Notes under the pieces: model-generated | What the model saw: only the letters and a program-made list of their open reading frames with translations | Told to the model about the DNA's origin: nothing | The model's database searches: none | Part shown: positions 26,943 through 37,536 of the stretch, piece after piece | How positions within the stretch are numbered: position 1 is the first letter of the stretch | Layout: each line of letters opens with the position of its first letter | Assembly: GCA_002914805.1 (NCBI GenBank) | Contig: JXTB01000142.1 | Span: 786,509 to 850,508 of the forward strand | Origin: Parasponia andersonii | Taxonomy: Eukaryota; Streptophyta; Magnoliopsida; Rosales; Cannabaceae | Direction: 5' to 3' | Length of the DNA stretch: 64,000 nucleotides | Position numbers and translations under genes: made by a program

Positions 26943-27189
26943 TAGTCTAATGTAATTCTCGTATATGCTTCTTTTCTCTAGGACGGTGTTTCTTATATCT
27001 TACTTTATTTACTGTGTTGTTCTTAATAATGGGATATACTTTCTCTTTCCTTATGATCACAAGTGTCAAATGTCAACCCATGTATATGATTATGAAACCC
27101 ATAAGCTTATTTTATCAACCCCTGTATTAGTGCTATCATTTTGCTCTAAGCAACTTCTTACATGATTAACTTATTTATTATAGCTCCTT

Positions 27190-28290
27190 AGGTGACATTT
27201 GATTGCTAAACATAAATGAAAAAGGAATGAGAATGGTAATAGGAATGAAACGAGAGTAAGAATGGAATGGGAAAAAAAATTGATTGAGTTGTTTGGTTGA
27301 TATATTGGAATCAGTATTTGAATGAGGATTACTATGTTTGGTTTATTATGGAATAGAATGTAATTAATATTATATAGACGAAAATATCCATACTATTAGA
27401 AAATTGGTACAAATGTTAAATTAGCACAAAAATTGATTCATTTATTTATTTATGTATTTTTCGCATTAGAAAACTCTTTTTTTAAAAAATAACAATTTTA
27501 AAGATAGATATATCATTTTTGTTCTTTTTTATTATTATAAATTATAATAAAAATTATATATTTATATGTAGTATATGAGTGTGAAGTGGCACTACCTGGT
27601 TATTTATTTTCAGAATCAAAATAATACATCAGGCCGTGCATGGCCTGATGTGTTATTCAGGATTCTAAAAATAACACATCAGGTCGTGCACAACCTGATG
27701 TGTTATTTTCAGAATCAAAATAACACATTAGGTCGTACACGACCTGATGTGTTATTTTAATTACAACACAGAATCATAATAACATATAAGGCCATGCATG
27801 ACCTTATGTATTATTTTGATTCTAAAAATAATACATCAGACCGTGCACGGCCTTGTGTATTATTTTGATTCTGAAAATAATACATCAGACCATGCACGGC
27901 CTGATGTGTTATTTTAATGTTATTTTAATTTTTAGAATTAAAATAACACATCAGGCCGTGCACAGTCTGATATGTTATTTTTAGAAAATATTTTTTATTT
28001 TGTGAGAAATTAATATTACTCTTTATAATATATAATATTACTTTTGTGAATATATAATATTAATTTCTCATAAAATAAAGGTAATTTGGGACATATATGA
28101 GTTAGGTTGGAATAGAATGAGCTTTCAACTCATTTGATTTAGGAATCCTAATTCATTTAAGGAGATGAATGGTAATTACTATGGGAATTTGCTTTCAAGT
28201 CTCAAAACTCAAATCAAACAATTGAATTGACTTTCTTTAGGAATGAGAATTCCATTCCAATGCTCATTTAGCCCAACCATTTGCCAGCTG
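27190..28290. mobile_element. Nested TIR element (MITE-like) holding the palindrome array
   Basis: The left end has ACATTTGATTGCTAAACATA followed by GGAATGAGAATGG. The right end, read on the other strand, has AAATGGTTGGGCTAAATGAG followed by a GGAATGGAATTCTCATTCC stretch. These are imperfect inverted ends of the type common in plant MITEs. Between them are the seven palindromes (27620-27979) and AT-rich filler with short ATATTA inverted repeats (28005-28070). No target duplication was established, so boundaries are approximate and the superfamily is open. Confidence 0.45.
27620..27979. repeat. Array of seven 38-bp imperfect palindromes
   Basis: Units at 27620-27657, 27670-27707, 27719-27756, 27778-27815, 27827-27864, 27876-27913 and 27942-27979. 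Each half-site reads close to AATAACACATCAGGCCGTG and meets its own reverse complement at the centre (GTG|CAC or ATG|CAT). Arms differ by one or two bases in the units I checked. Spacers are 12, 11, 21, 11, 11 and 28 bases, and most are forms of TTCAGAATCAA or its complement, so palindromy extends into the spacers. The centre (GGCCGTGCACGGCC type) is GC-rich in a very AT-rich setting. Confidence 0.95.
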
Positions 28291-29103
28291 AGTTTCTAGT
28301 AAGTTATTAACAATTGTTTTATAAATATGGGACCTGTTTAAATATGGAACCTCTGTTAGCAATTCCACGCATTATTTTAATCTTAAATAATATGTTAAGT
28401 ATTTGGCATCTGTATTATTTTTACAGCTTAATAAAATTATAATTTTATATTATGTATTTGAATATGAACTAGGATCCACCCTGCCAACATAATTATTTTA
28501 GTTTATTTTTATTTAATGTTTTTTTTCTTAAAAAAAAAAGGCAAGAACGTATGGTATGACCACCATTTATTTTTTTTTAAAAAAAGTATTTTTCAAAAAC
28601 CAACATAAATAAGTTATAATAATTTCTTTGGAATAGTATTAGTCTCCAAATTTAATATGTCACCTAAAAGAGACGTATAGTCTTTTATTTGTTTCTAGAA
28701 GAAAGATATTGCTTCCTTTTGACCATTAATTGAGCTTGACTTATTTCTATTTTTTTCATTTTTGCATAGAAAATTTTTTGTTTGTATTTCTATCTATGAT
28801 GGCTATGTATATACTTGAGTAGCTCGAGAATAGGAATCTTTGCCTATTTATTATGATAATTACAAGACCTATCATTAATAGAGACAACAGAACCTCGAGA
28901 ATAAGAATGGTCAAAATTGTGATCAAACTATAGGGTTTTTCTTGATTTCCAAGGCTCATTTATTGTTTTTTTTTTTTCTCTTCATTTGAACAAGTAATGA
29001 GATATACAAACAATAATAAGAGTGCATGAAGAAGAGGACAGAACCATATATATGAACAAAACTATTTTCGCTGCAGATTGTTTAACGTCTACGTTCATTC
29101 AGA
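28291..29103. other. AT-rich MULE spacer upstream of the transposase
   Basis: No gene is seen. The last about 60 bases may include a 5' UTR: GCTGCAG|ATTG near 29077 resembles a splice acceptor, and an in-frame TAA precedes the ATG at 29104, which supports that start. Confidence 0.5.
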
Positions 29104-31672
29104 ATGGCCAGTTCTTCTACATCGATGATGAGGGTCGAAGAAATTATTGAAGACACAGTAAAGTTTTACGAAGATGATGAAAAGTTTCTTAAGCCCATGA
29201 GCTCAAATCCTGAGCAATTTTATGAAGATTTGGCTAACTTGGAGAATAATCATGGAGAGGAGCACGATGCTAAAAATGCCAACAAAGAATGGATTGCTCC
29301 AGAAGTTACCATTTGGAATAATTTGTTGATTTTCTTGGGCATTGATAAAGAGGTGGAGAAGACAGATGAGTCCGATATGATTGGTAAGGAGTTTATTTCA
29401 ATGGAACAAGCTGAGAAATTTTATGAAATATATGCTAAATTACTTGGTTTTAGCATCAGAAAAAAATTGAGAAGAAAAAATAAGAAAGGTGATATAATAA
29501 CTAGAAGCTGGGTCTGTTCAAATGAAGGTTTTAGAGAAGAAAAGTATTTGAATATTGAAAACCGCCAAAGAGAGCCACGATATCTTACAAGAGTTGGTTG
29601 TAAGGCTGCATTTAGAGTAATCATGAACAAGGAGAATGGTACTTGGTTTGTCAAGTGTTTTAGGCCTCATCATATCCATGCCCTAGCTTTATCTCACCAA
29701 AAACCATTTCTTAGATCTAATAGAAAGTTAATTGAATCTACTAGGGAGGTTGCAATGTTGATGAAGAGGGTTGGGATAAAAACTTATCATATTTGGCAGT
29801 ATCTAGTAGAGATACATGGAGGTTGGGAGCATATAGGATGTCTAAAACCTGACTTGTAGAAGGGCGTGAGAAGAAAATATGAAACTTGGGCTGATTGTGA
29901 AACATCCACTACCATGGGTTATCTTGAATCAAAGAGAGGTCCGGACCCCGAATTCTTCTACAAGTATGATGTTGACAAAGAGAACAGGTTAACAAATTTG
30001 TTTTGGGCTGATGAGGCAATGAAAGTGGACTATGAGTTATTTGGTGATTGTTTAGCTTTTGATTCTACCTACAAAATAAACAGGTACAATGTATATTTAA
30101 ATTGAGATTTTTTATATTTTATTAATTTTAATCACTTATTTTTAAAGTGACAAAGTTGTTGTTTTCATGTGCTGACAGGTACAGGAAACCCTTGGTAATT
30201 CTGGTGGGGACCAATAACCACAACAGAACTTGTATATTTGGCTTTGCTCTACTTCAAAATGAGACATGGGAAAATTATACATGGGTTCTTGAAACATTTT
30301 TGGAATGTATGGATGGTAAGAAGCCGAATACAGTATTGACTGATGGTTGTCGGTCCATGAACAAAGCACTTGAAGAGATAATGCCTGAAGTGGTTCATCG
30401 AATATGCTTATGGCATATCTTAAAAAATTCCATTCATCATATACAGAAACATGGATTCACCAAAGATTTCAAGAAACTAATATTCAGGTTATATTCTCTT
30501 GAACAATTTTATAGTTTTACTAAGTTCATTTTCACTGGAGAATTAATCTAATTCTATCTTAATTTAGGTACTACTCCGACAAGGAATGGGAGGAGAATTG
30601 GATCAAACTGAAAGAGACTTATGACTTATCGGACAATATTTGGTTGGAAGCACAATATTTGACAAGATATATGTGGGCGGATGCATATTTACGTGGTCAT
30701 TATTTTGGTGGGGCCAAAGCAACGGGAAAATGTGAGTCTATGAATGCATTCATTAAAAAAGATTTAGAAAAAGATTTACCGTTGTGGATGCTTTTGAGGC
30801 ATTGTGACAATGGTTTAGCTGCTTTACGTTACAATGATATGCTGGAAAACTATAAGACGACAATGACAAAACCATTGCTAAACCAGACCAACATGCCAGT
30901 TGTTGAGAAACAAGCCGTATCAATCTTTACGAGGGAAATCTTCAACCTAGTGAAGGCTGAGATAAGACGCGCTGATAGGTATGTTCTTTTGAAATCTGAG
31001 AGTATAACAGATTATGATATTTACTTGGTATCAAAGTACATGAGTAAGAATCCAAAATGTAAGGTTTTTTTTTCCCACAATGAGGAAGACGTCAGATGTG
31101 ATTGCTATTGATTCGAGACTAAAGGAATACCATGCAGACATATTTTTGCAACCATGAAGCATTCACACAAATCTAATTTCCCACTTTGTCTTGTCAAATC
31201 TCGTTGGCTGAAAGATGCAAAAGATATTGATCCCACGTCACTTGGTAAAGAGAGGAGCTGCCCGCATCCAGATGTGGTTGAAAATATAAGGTATGATAGA
31301 ATAAATACTCAAACCAGTTTGGTTGCATACTATGCTAACAAATCTCGAGAAGCATTCCACAAGGCTATGAATGTGATGTCAACGTTGGTAGTGGACCTAC
31401 AAAAATTGACAAAGGATAAAGGAGATGATCCTTAGAATGAAGACATTCAACTTCCATTTGATATTAACAATCCAATGCCTGAAGCAACTAAGGGTAGACC
31501 CACTCAGTCGAAGGGCTCTCAGTCTGTGTTCCCTCAAGGCAATAGTAAAAGAAAGGCAAAGGATAAGGCTAGAATTTGCAAAACATGCAAAAGAACCGGG
31601 CACGATTCAAGAAACTGTCCAAATATACAGGATGATGTCAGAGAGAAAGGGTCAAAGCATCAAAAGAATTAA
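29104..31672 (+). pseudogene. MULE transposase with FAR1-type DNA-binding domain, three in-frame stops
   Basis: Three exons (29104-30083, 30179-30487, 30568-31672) with clean GT-AG introns of 95 and 80 bp join into 798 codons including the final stop. Domains: FAR1/WRKY-GCM1-type zinc finger at about residues 97-193 (Cys138, Cys166, His190, His192; core VGCKAAFRVI); MULE catalytic domain with Asp320 (CLAFDSTYK), Asp382 (TVLTDGCRSM), the CLWH motif, and Glu486 (GKCESMNAF); SWIM zinc finger around 31097-31144 (RCDC...GIPCRHIFA); and a CCHC knuckle (CKTCKRTGHDSRNC). It would cut and join the element's ends in the nucleus. In-frame stops at 29857 (TAG), 31109 (TGA) and 31433 (TAG) interrupt it, the second inside the SWIM finger. 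No frameshift is visible. Domesticated host FAR1/FRS genes look similar, but the location inside a bounded element argues for a transposase. Confidence 0.9.
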
Positions 31673-32269
31673 AGACTTATGTTTTATAAATTTTGTTTTG
31701 TTGGTTTTTTGGATTTGATCTAGTACACTGGTTTTAATTTTGATATTAATGTTTTATTTTTCAGTAGCTTAATAGTATAATTTGGAATCGTTTGCTACAA
31801 GAAAAATAGCTATTAACAACAAGCAAATGACAAAGCGTGTTATGAATAGCCCAAACGAATTTTCTATTTTATTTATTTTTCTTTTCTGTGCTTTCTTCTT
31901 CCACTAAGGAATCTTATTTTTCCACTCGTTTTCTAATAGGAAAAAAATCATTCATATTCTTTGCACAATTTGGTTAGATATTATATGAGTTATCACATAT
32001 CATAAAGAACTTTTTTCGAGGTACATATTAAGAAAAGTAGATTTGATACCAGATTTAAAATGATTTATAATTTGAACTATATAGATTGAAATTATAGGGA
32101 TTTGCCTAAGAAAAGTACATTTTCTGAAGGTATATATCATAATTACTAATGTTTTGCTCTTAATTTTAGTTTTTATACAATACAGAATGTTCCTAGGTTG
32201 GTGTAATTAAGTTTGGGAGAATTTCTTTGGAGTTAGTGCTAAAAATAAAAAAAAAAAAGGTCAAAATCG
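31673..32269. other. Non-coding MULE spacer
   Basis: 3' flank of the transposase. AT-rich, no gene seen. Confidence 0.55.
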
Positions 32270-32611
32270 AATTCTTCCAATCTGCCTCCTCCACCATCTG
32301 TGCCTGCTACTGCTTCTGGGGATCTTTCTGCACAAATTCATGAGCTGACAAAGCAACTATCTCAAATGTGGCAGACCATATAAGAGCATGGCCAATGACA
32401 AGGTTCCTTTGAGCAGAAATTTGATCAGTTTGTGACTCACCATCACCAGCAGTTTGAATACCAAGTTCAATTCAATAATGTGCTAGCAACAATGTTCATG
32501 AACTCTGCAAGCTCGGGCGGCGTGACTTTTCCTCCACCTCCGGTGTTTCTATCCTTTCGGCCTGCTCTACCTCCTGCTGCCCAAGAACATGCTGATGATG
32601 CTGAAGACTGA
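32270..32611 (+). pseudogene. Captured fragment, C-terminal part of a plant transposase-type protein
   Basis: One frame of 114 codons has clear coding character: NSSNLPPPPSVPATASG, a heptad-like Gln-rich stretch (LSAQIHELTKQLSQMWQ), a His/Gln-rich stretch (THHHQQFEYQVQFNN), a Pro-rich stretch and an acidic tail. It contains in-frame TAA and TGA, and no upstream domain is visible. The composition resembles the coiled-coil C-terminus of plant CACTA-associated proteins (Transposase_24/PTTA type). That assignment is inference from style, not motif. It is probably a gene fragment picked up by the MULE. Confidence 0.45.
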
Positions 32612-33020
32612 CGATGGTCTTCGATCAAGGAACATGTACAAGGAGATGGATGGCAGAATTATTAATAAAATAATCAAGACATGAGAGAACATGTATAAGT
32701 AGATGGTTTTTTGGCTTTAATCTGAGTTTGTAAATTTATTTCTTTGATTTGTGAATTTTAGATGCTGGTCCAGTGGATAAATATACACCAATGAGCTCGA
32801 TTCTAGAGGATAATCATTTTATAATACGATAAAAAAATTAGAAAATTACCAAAATTTAATAATGATTCCAAAAATGCATTAAAAGTTCAACATTTCTAAG
32901 AGTAGTCAAGCATAAACATTCATTAATGAAAAATAACTAGAATCCATAGCCACACAAACAACTTTAATAATTAATTTTAATAAGTTCGCCTAATGAAGTA
33001 CAAGATAGTATGTCATAACA
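32612..33020. other. Non-coding MULE spacer
   Basis: AT-rich interval between the captured fragment and the 3' end of the ULP1-like gene. No gene seen. Confidence 0.5.
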
Positions 33021-34606
33021 CTATGATTGTTCGCTTAAATGGAAGTCTTGGACATCCTTCAACAATTTCTCTCTATGCTTGTTGTAGTTAGAACATGCCA
33101 ACCAATAAGCTATGGCACACCTTTCTTCATTCGAATCAAACTGAGTACAAGAAAAAATACAAAATAATGAATACAAAAATAACATAATGTTAAAAGAAAT
33201 GAATAATAATAAAAAAGTTTTAAAAAGACTAACCACAAAAGATCGTAAGTCAATCTTACAGCCACTAAGCATAAACAATATAACAAATACTCCACAGCCA
33301 AATATGTTAGGCTGCTTCGGGACATGAGTAGCACGAATAATGCGAAAACTAGCAAAGTTGAAATTAGCTGACTCCTTTTTAATCTGATTCTCCAAACCCA
33401 AATCAAGATTACGAAGCTATAATTCTATGCATCATACAACAAATTGGAATTACTAAAAATAATAGAGAAAAGAGAAAACTACTATGGAATTTGAAAAAAA
33501 AAAAAATTACTCTAAAATACTTACGATTTGCTTAATCCTCAATGAGTAAAATATCGGATTATCCACACTAGCAAGTGAGTCCCAAACTTCAATTATTTTC
33601 TTACGCACCAATACTCGTGCAAGAAAATAGTGTCTCAATACCAATATCGGAATGAAAATCTAAAAAATTTGATCTTATTTATTAGGTTTCAGAAAGAATT
33701 ATAATAAGCAAAGTAAACAAGAATAATTTCATACCTCATCGCATACATAAAGAGAACCCATAAACATTTCATAGTAATACATATTCCTCCAATGTTGATA
33801 AAAGGGTAAAAGACTAAAGGGTAATGTATCATCCTGTACAACCCAATATTTATACTTTTAGATCACTTTCATTAAATCTTATTATTGATAAAATATAACA
33901 CTCACAGTTATCCTTGCTGGAAGATACCATCTTCTAGGTTTTCCACAAGTCTTGATCCTCTCATCATTGGTTAAGAATATAGATACCATAGTAACAAATT
34001 ATATATTAACAAAAAAAAATTTATAAATGAACAAACAATACAATCAACTAACACATTGTGCAGAATGTAAGTATAAGTTGTACCGTAATTTCTACTTCCT
34101 CCCCAGGGCCGAGATAGCGAAAATCAGACTACAGAAGATGAATAGTATCACTATTTACTATTAGCTACCTATACATCAAAAGTGTAAAATAATACATATA
34201 CAAAGAAAGAAATTTTCATGACAAGAAAAATATTAAAGTTTACAATACTTACTATTGACTAACGGATTTTGAGAATATATATTCCAATACCTCCCTATCC
34301 TTTGGCCTTAATGTGTTTTTTCAGTTTAAATTGTTCGAACAAAACTTGATTTCCTCTAGAACTTGTACGAATCAAACCATATCTTCTTGATGAATTATTC
34401 TCCTCTTTTACACATAAGTGTTCCTCGTATCCCAAATCAATTTTACGTTTAAATTTTTTATCTTCAACAGGTTGCTCTAAGGTTCTCTCAAAGTGATGTA
34501 CATTCGAATTTGATGTCATAAACCTTTTAATTTCGATGATTTCCTTTTTTACATGGTCAAGCTCACGTTCAATGTGATTCCTCCACTCCATTTGATCTTT
34601 CTCCAT
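33021..34606 (-). pseudogene. ULP1/C48-type SUMO-protease-like gene carried by the MULE
   Basis: Exons on the minus strand that I can place: 34606 to about 34260, 34128-34084, about 33983-33906, 33833-33735, 33659-33525, 33416-33234 and 33140-33021. Four of the downstream exons join in phase 0 with GT and AG borders. The catalytic set of the C48 family is visible: His in LRHYFLARV (33630-33632), Asp in EVWDSLAS (33579-33581), oxyanion Gln and nucleophile Cys in KQPNIFGCGVFV (Cys 33294-33296). The usual Asp just before Cys-Gly is Gly here. The upstream 103-residue frame is charged and coiled-coil-like, and the frame appears to shift near 34305 (KAKG stop versus RPKDREVLEYIF). One exon lacks a clear AG acceptor. 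Family members remove SUMO or process its precursor; activity here is unproven. It could be a decayed gene or one with mis-modelled splice sites. Confidence 0.8.
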
Positions 34607-35787
34607 TTAGTTTCTATTAAAAGCATAGGAGAATTTATCATTCACAATAAATTTAATAAAATCTTTTAAGTAAGAATTTTCAAAGAAACTAAAGGTATAT
34701 TGGTTCCGTATTTGGATCGAATTTTATGATTTGAAAATATTTAAGACCGTAACTATTTGGATCTTTCTATTTAAATACTTACTTAAAATATTGGTGAAAG
34801 GAGAGGTAAAGATGTAGGTGAGGGGGGTTCTTGTAAACGACTTTTTATGGGTTTTAGACCATTAATAAAGCTTACAATGGGAAGAATGAAAAATAAGATG
34901 AATACTAAATACTACACATGATAATTTATTAACATTAAAAACATGTAATGTTATTATAGTAGTATAATAACGTAATACTACTTCCAAAAAAAACAAACAG
35001 TAGTATTTAATTGATAATTTTATGATAGTATAGCATAAGATAATGTATTTACTCAAAAAAAATTACAAAATAATATAGTAATAGAATAATAACGATAAAA
35101 ATAGTGCTTAAAAAATCAACATATAGGTTTTTAAAATACACATCAAATACTTTTTAATTTTCTTTAAACTGGAAATAATAAAATAGATAAGGCAACCAAT
35201 CAAGTTTTCAAAAATACATTTTGAGTTATAAACCAATTATAATTTGCTAACCTTTCAAAATAAGACTCCGATTACTTTGTGAAAGCTTGCTTCCTATACA
35301 TCAATGGTGGTCTTCAATGGAATTAACGTTTTTTTTTCTTTTAGTTTCTTCTATTTATTTGTTGTTCTATCAAACCTACTCAATTCTGATATATTGCTAA
35401 TTAATTATTAATTTTGTTGGTTAGATTGTTTGGGAATGATAAGACAAATGTTGGAAAGTTCAAATACTTTTAGAAAAATTAATTATATTTAATACATTTA
35501 GGTTTTGGGACATTCAAACGTTTTGAAAAAGTAATTAATGAGTGGCATTGAAATTAAATTTTAAAATAAAAAATCATTTTTTTAATCAGTAGAATCTGAA
35601 TTATAAGATTCTTTTTAAATAAAAAAATATGCATTTAATTAATTTACTAATTTTGATGCTAATAAATAGCATTAAATTTTTTTGGCCAACTACCAGACTA
35701 ATCACAATCATAAGATATAGATCTAACGGTTTAAACCATTGTAACCATCCATGGGTAAATATTGTTGTATCTATTTAAACAGGACCC
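34607..35787. other. Right-terminal non-coding part of the MULE
   Basis: AT-rich, no gene. A possible promoter region for the ULP1-like gene lies just beyond 34606. It ends with the degenerate inverted repeat (CCATCCATGG at about 35746-35755, AGGACCC at 35781-35787). Confidence 0.6.
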
Positions 35788-36340
35788 ATATATATATATA
35801 TATTTTGTAGCCTTTTTATACATAAATAGGGATTGGTCCAGTTGAACTGAAATTTTCACCTAAAACTAGTTACACAAGTACGTAACTTTGCACAAATAAG
35901 CATAATGAAACTAGGCATATGAGTTGACTTTCTTTATGTTTTATTTATATAAACTATGTATGAATATACGAGCGTAGTGTGAAGTTGCTTTTTCAGTCTA
36001 TTATTCGAGTCAACAAGATCACCAGTTCAGAGTGACAGCACATCCTTACACCACATAAATTAATATAGCCATTTATCTTTTTCTTCCCGATGTCTTTTTT
36101 AATCTTTTATTCTTCTTCTAATATAGCTTTTCTTTTTTCTTATTTTCTGGCAAAGTTTGCGCTTTCGAGGTGTAAATTTGAAGACATAGTCCATGAAATG
36201 TGCTGGCTTGCATAGCTCTTAATTAATGTTGCCTGGATAATATGGAGTAAGCCGTTTCCTTCATATTCATATTATACAATTCTTGGGAAGGCCTGTGTAT
36301 AGTTGGAACTCACAAATGTAATGGGAATTTTCTTTTTGTA
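35788..36340. repeat. Composite repeat copy 2, right part (block c)
   Basis: Begins with an (AT)n run, then matches 17332-17870 nearly throughout (shared GTTACACAAGTACGTAACTT and GCATAATGAAACTAGGCATA). It also holds a short insertion, ATTATTCGAGTCAACAAGATC, around 36001, absent from copy 1. It continues the sequence broken at 22307. Confidence 0.85.
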
Positions 36341-36945
36341 CTTTTGTTTCTCTTCAAGTTAAGAATATTTGTGTATTTAAATTGTTGAACAAGCATTATT
36401 AAAGTGAGCAAAGCTAACAATAAGTTGGCTACAGCCTAGGGTCGTTCCAATATTGTTCGCTAGCTGAAAATTTAGCCTTCTTTTAGGTTTTGCCGGAAAA
36501 AAAAAAAAAAAAAAACCCGTGCATACTACTACGTTGACCGGTACAATAATAGACTCCCAATGGGTGTTGTGTTAAATATATTTGACTTTCTATGGTAGTG
36601 CTCATTAAACTATCGGGTGGCAATTCATATTATTTGGTATGGATCTATTTATATTTTATGGGTGGTAGCAATTCATATTATTTGGTATGGATCTATTTAT
36701 ATTTATGGGTTTTGTCCTATCTATGACTTATTTGTTTAACGAAAATGCTATCCGAATTGAGCGAGATAGGATTTTAGGCCCATAACTTAGAAAATGACCT
36801 AAGTCCAAATTCTATAGCAAAATGTCCAATTTATTTTCTTCTTGAAATCCTACTAATGATACCCATTGTAACATATTCTATGTTTAGTCCCAAATCGTAT
36901 CAAATCTTCTCCATAGGAGCTTCATTTTCCAAGTTCGTTAACGGT
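36341..36945. other. Intergenic, with a short tandem duplication
   Basis: Contains a poly-A run (36497-36516) and a tandem repeat of GGCAATTCATATTATTTGG type (about 36618-36710, two units). No gene seen. Confidence 0.6.
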
Positions 36946-36950
36946 GGATC

Positions 36951-37285
36951 TGTAAATAAAACAATTATCTAAAACATGTTTCTATTTGATTGAAACATAA
37001 AAAACAGTAAGCCCAACTAACCTTCAGCCGTTGAAACTGAGGAAATATTGCAGAAAAATTCATACGGTTTCTCACACTTACTCACTAGGATTGATGATAT
37101 ATGTATTTAATCGTTAAGCAGTGAGAGGACCCAAATTCATATTTATAGAGGTTCTTCCATCAAGAACCTTTAAATTTGGTTTAATAACCGAAACCGGTTA
37201 CCACTTCTGAGCATCTATGGCCATCAAAGGCCATTTACTAGTGCTTACCGTTGCATCATTATTTTTGTAACGTTAAAACATTACA
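36951..37285 (-). repeat. 3' LTR of the copia element (335 bp)
   Basis: On the minus strand it starts TGTAATGTTTTAACG and ends ...TTATTTACA, intact TG...CA ends. It is adjacent to the polypurine tract on its inner side. Confidence 0.9.
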
Positions 37286-37296
37286 TTCTCCCGCTT
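37286..37296 (-). other. Polypurine tract of the copia element
   Basis: On the minus strand AAGCGGGAGAA directly before the LTR start, the site for plus-strand DNA priming. Confidence 0.8.
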
Positions 37297-37536
37297 GGTG
37301 CAAATGTTGACTCAAATTCTCTGGAATAACAAAATACATGAATCATAGTGATAGGTCCCCATAAATACGAGTATTATCATCTATGTATTACAATGCATTT
37401 TGCTTCCCAAGTTCTTAATGTGGTAACGAAACTTAATGAATAAACTCTATGTTTATTCTAGGTCCAGAATAAAGTGCATTTTCTCAAGTAAAGTGCACAC
37501 GTAAATGAGAAAATAACTGAATGCATAAAAGTTTTG

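Larger units (their letters stand above)
22308..35787 (+). mobile_element. 13.5-kb Mutator-like element (MULE) carrying a ULP1-like gene
   Basis: Boundaries come from an empty site: blocks b and c, contiguous at 17177-17870, are separated here by exactly this stretch. Both junctions lie in (AT)n runs, so the expected 9-bp target duplication cannot be resolved. The ends begin GGAGGACTTCTC (left) and GGGTCCTGTTTA (right, reversed), and both carry CCATGGATGG about 34 bases in, i.e. short degenerate inverted repeats. Cargo in order: small ORF (plus, 23228), small ORF (minus, 25562), minisatellite, nested TIR element with a palindrome array, FAR1-type transposase (plus, 29104-31672), gene fragment (plus, 32270) and ULP1-like gene (minus, 33021-34606). 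This layout resembles plant ULP-carrying MULEs. The transposase is broken by stops, so the copy is probably not autonomous now. Confidence 0.8.

Noticed and set aside
27575..27760. 61-codon open frame over the palindromes
   Set aside because: Its repeated peptide text is a by-product of the DNA repeat.
27620..27979. CRISPR-like array
   Set aside because: Regular repeats with short spacers, but the spacers are not unique (they are variants of one sequence and its complement), the repeat is fully palindromic, and the host is a plant.
29104..31672. Host FAR1/FRS transcription factor gene
   Set aside because: Domain order fits, but the locus lies inside a bounded insertion and has three in-frame stops.
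33110..33406. Hydrophobic 98-codon frame on the minus strand
   Set aside because: It is an out-of-frame reading of ULP1-like exons plus an AT-rich intron.
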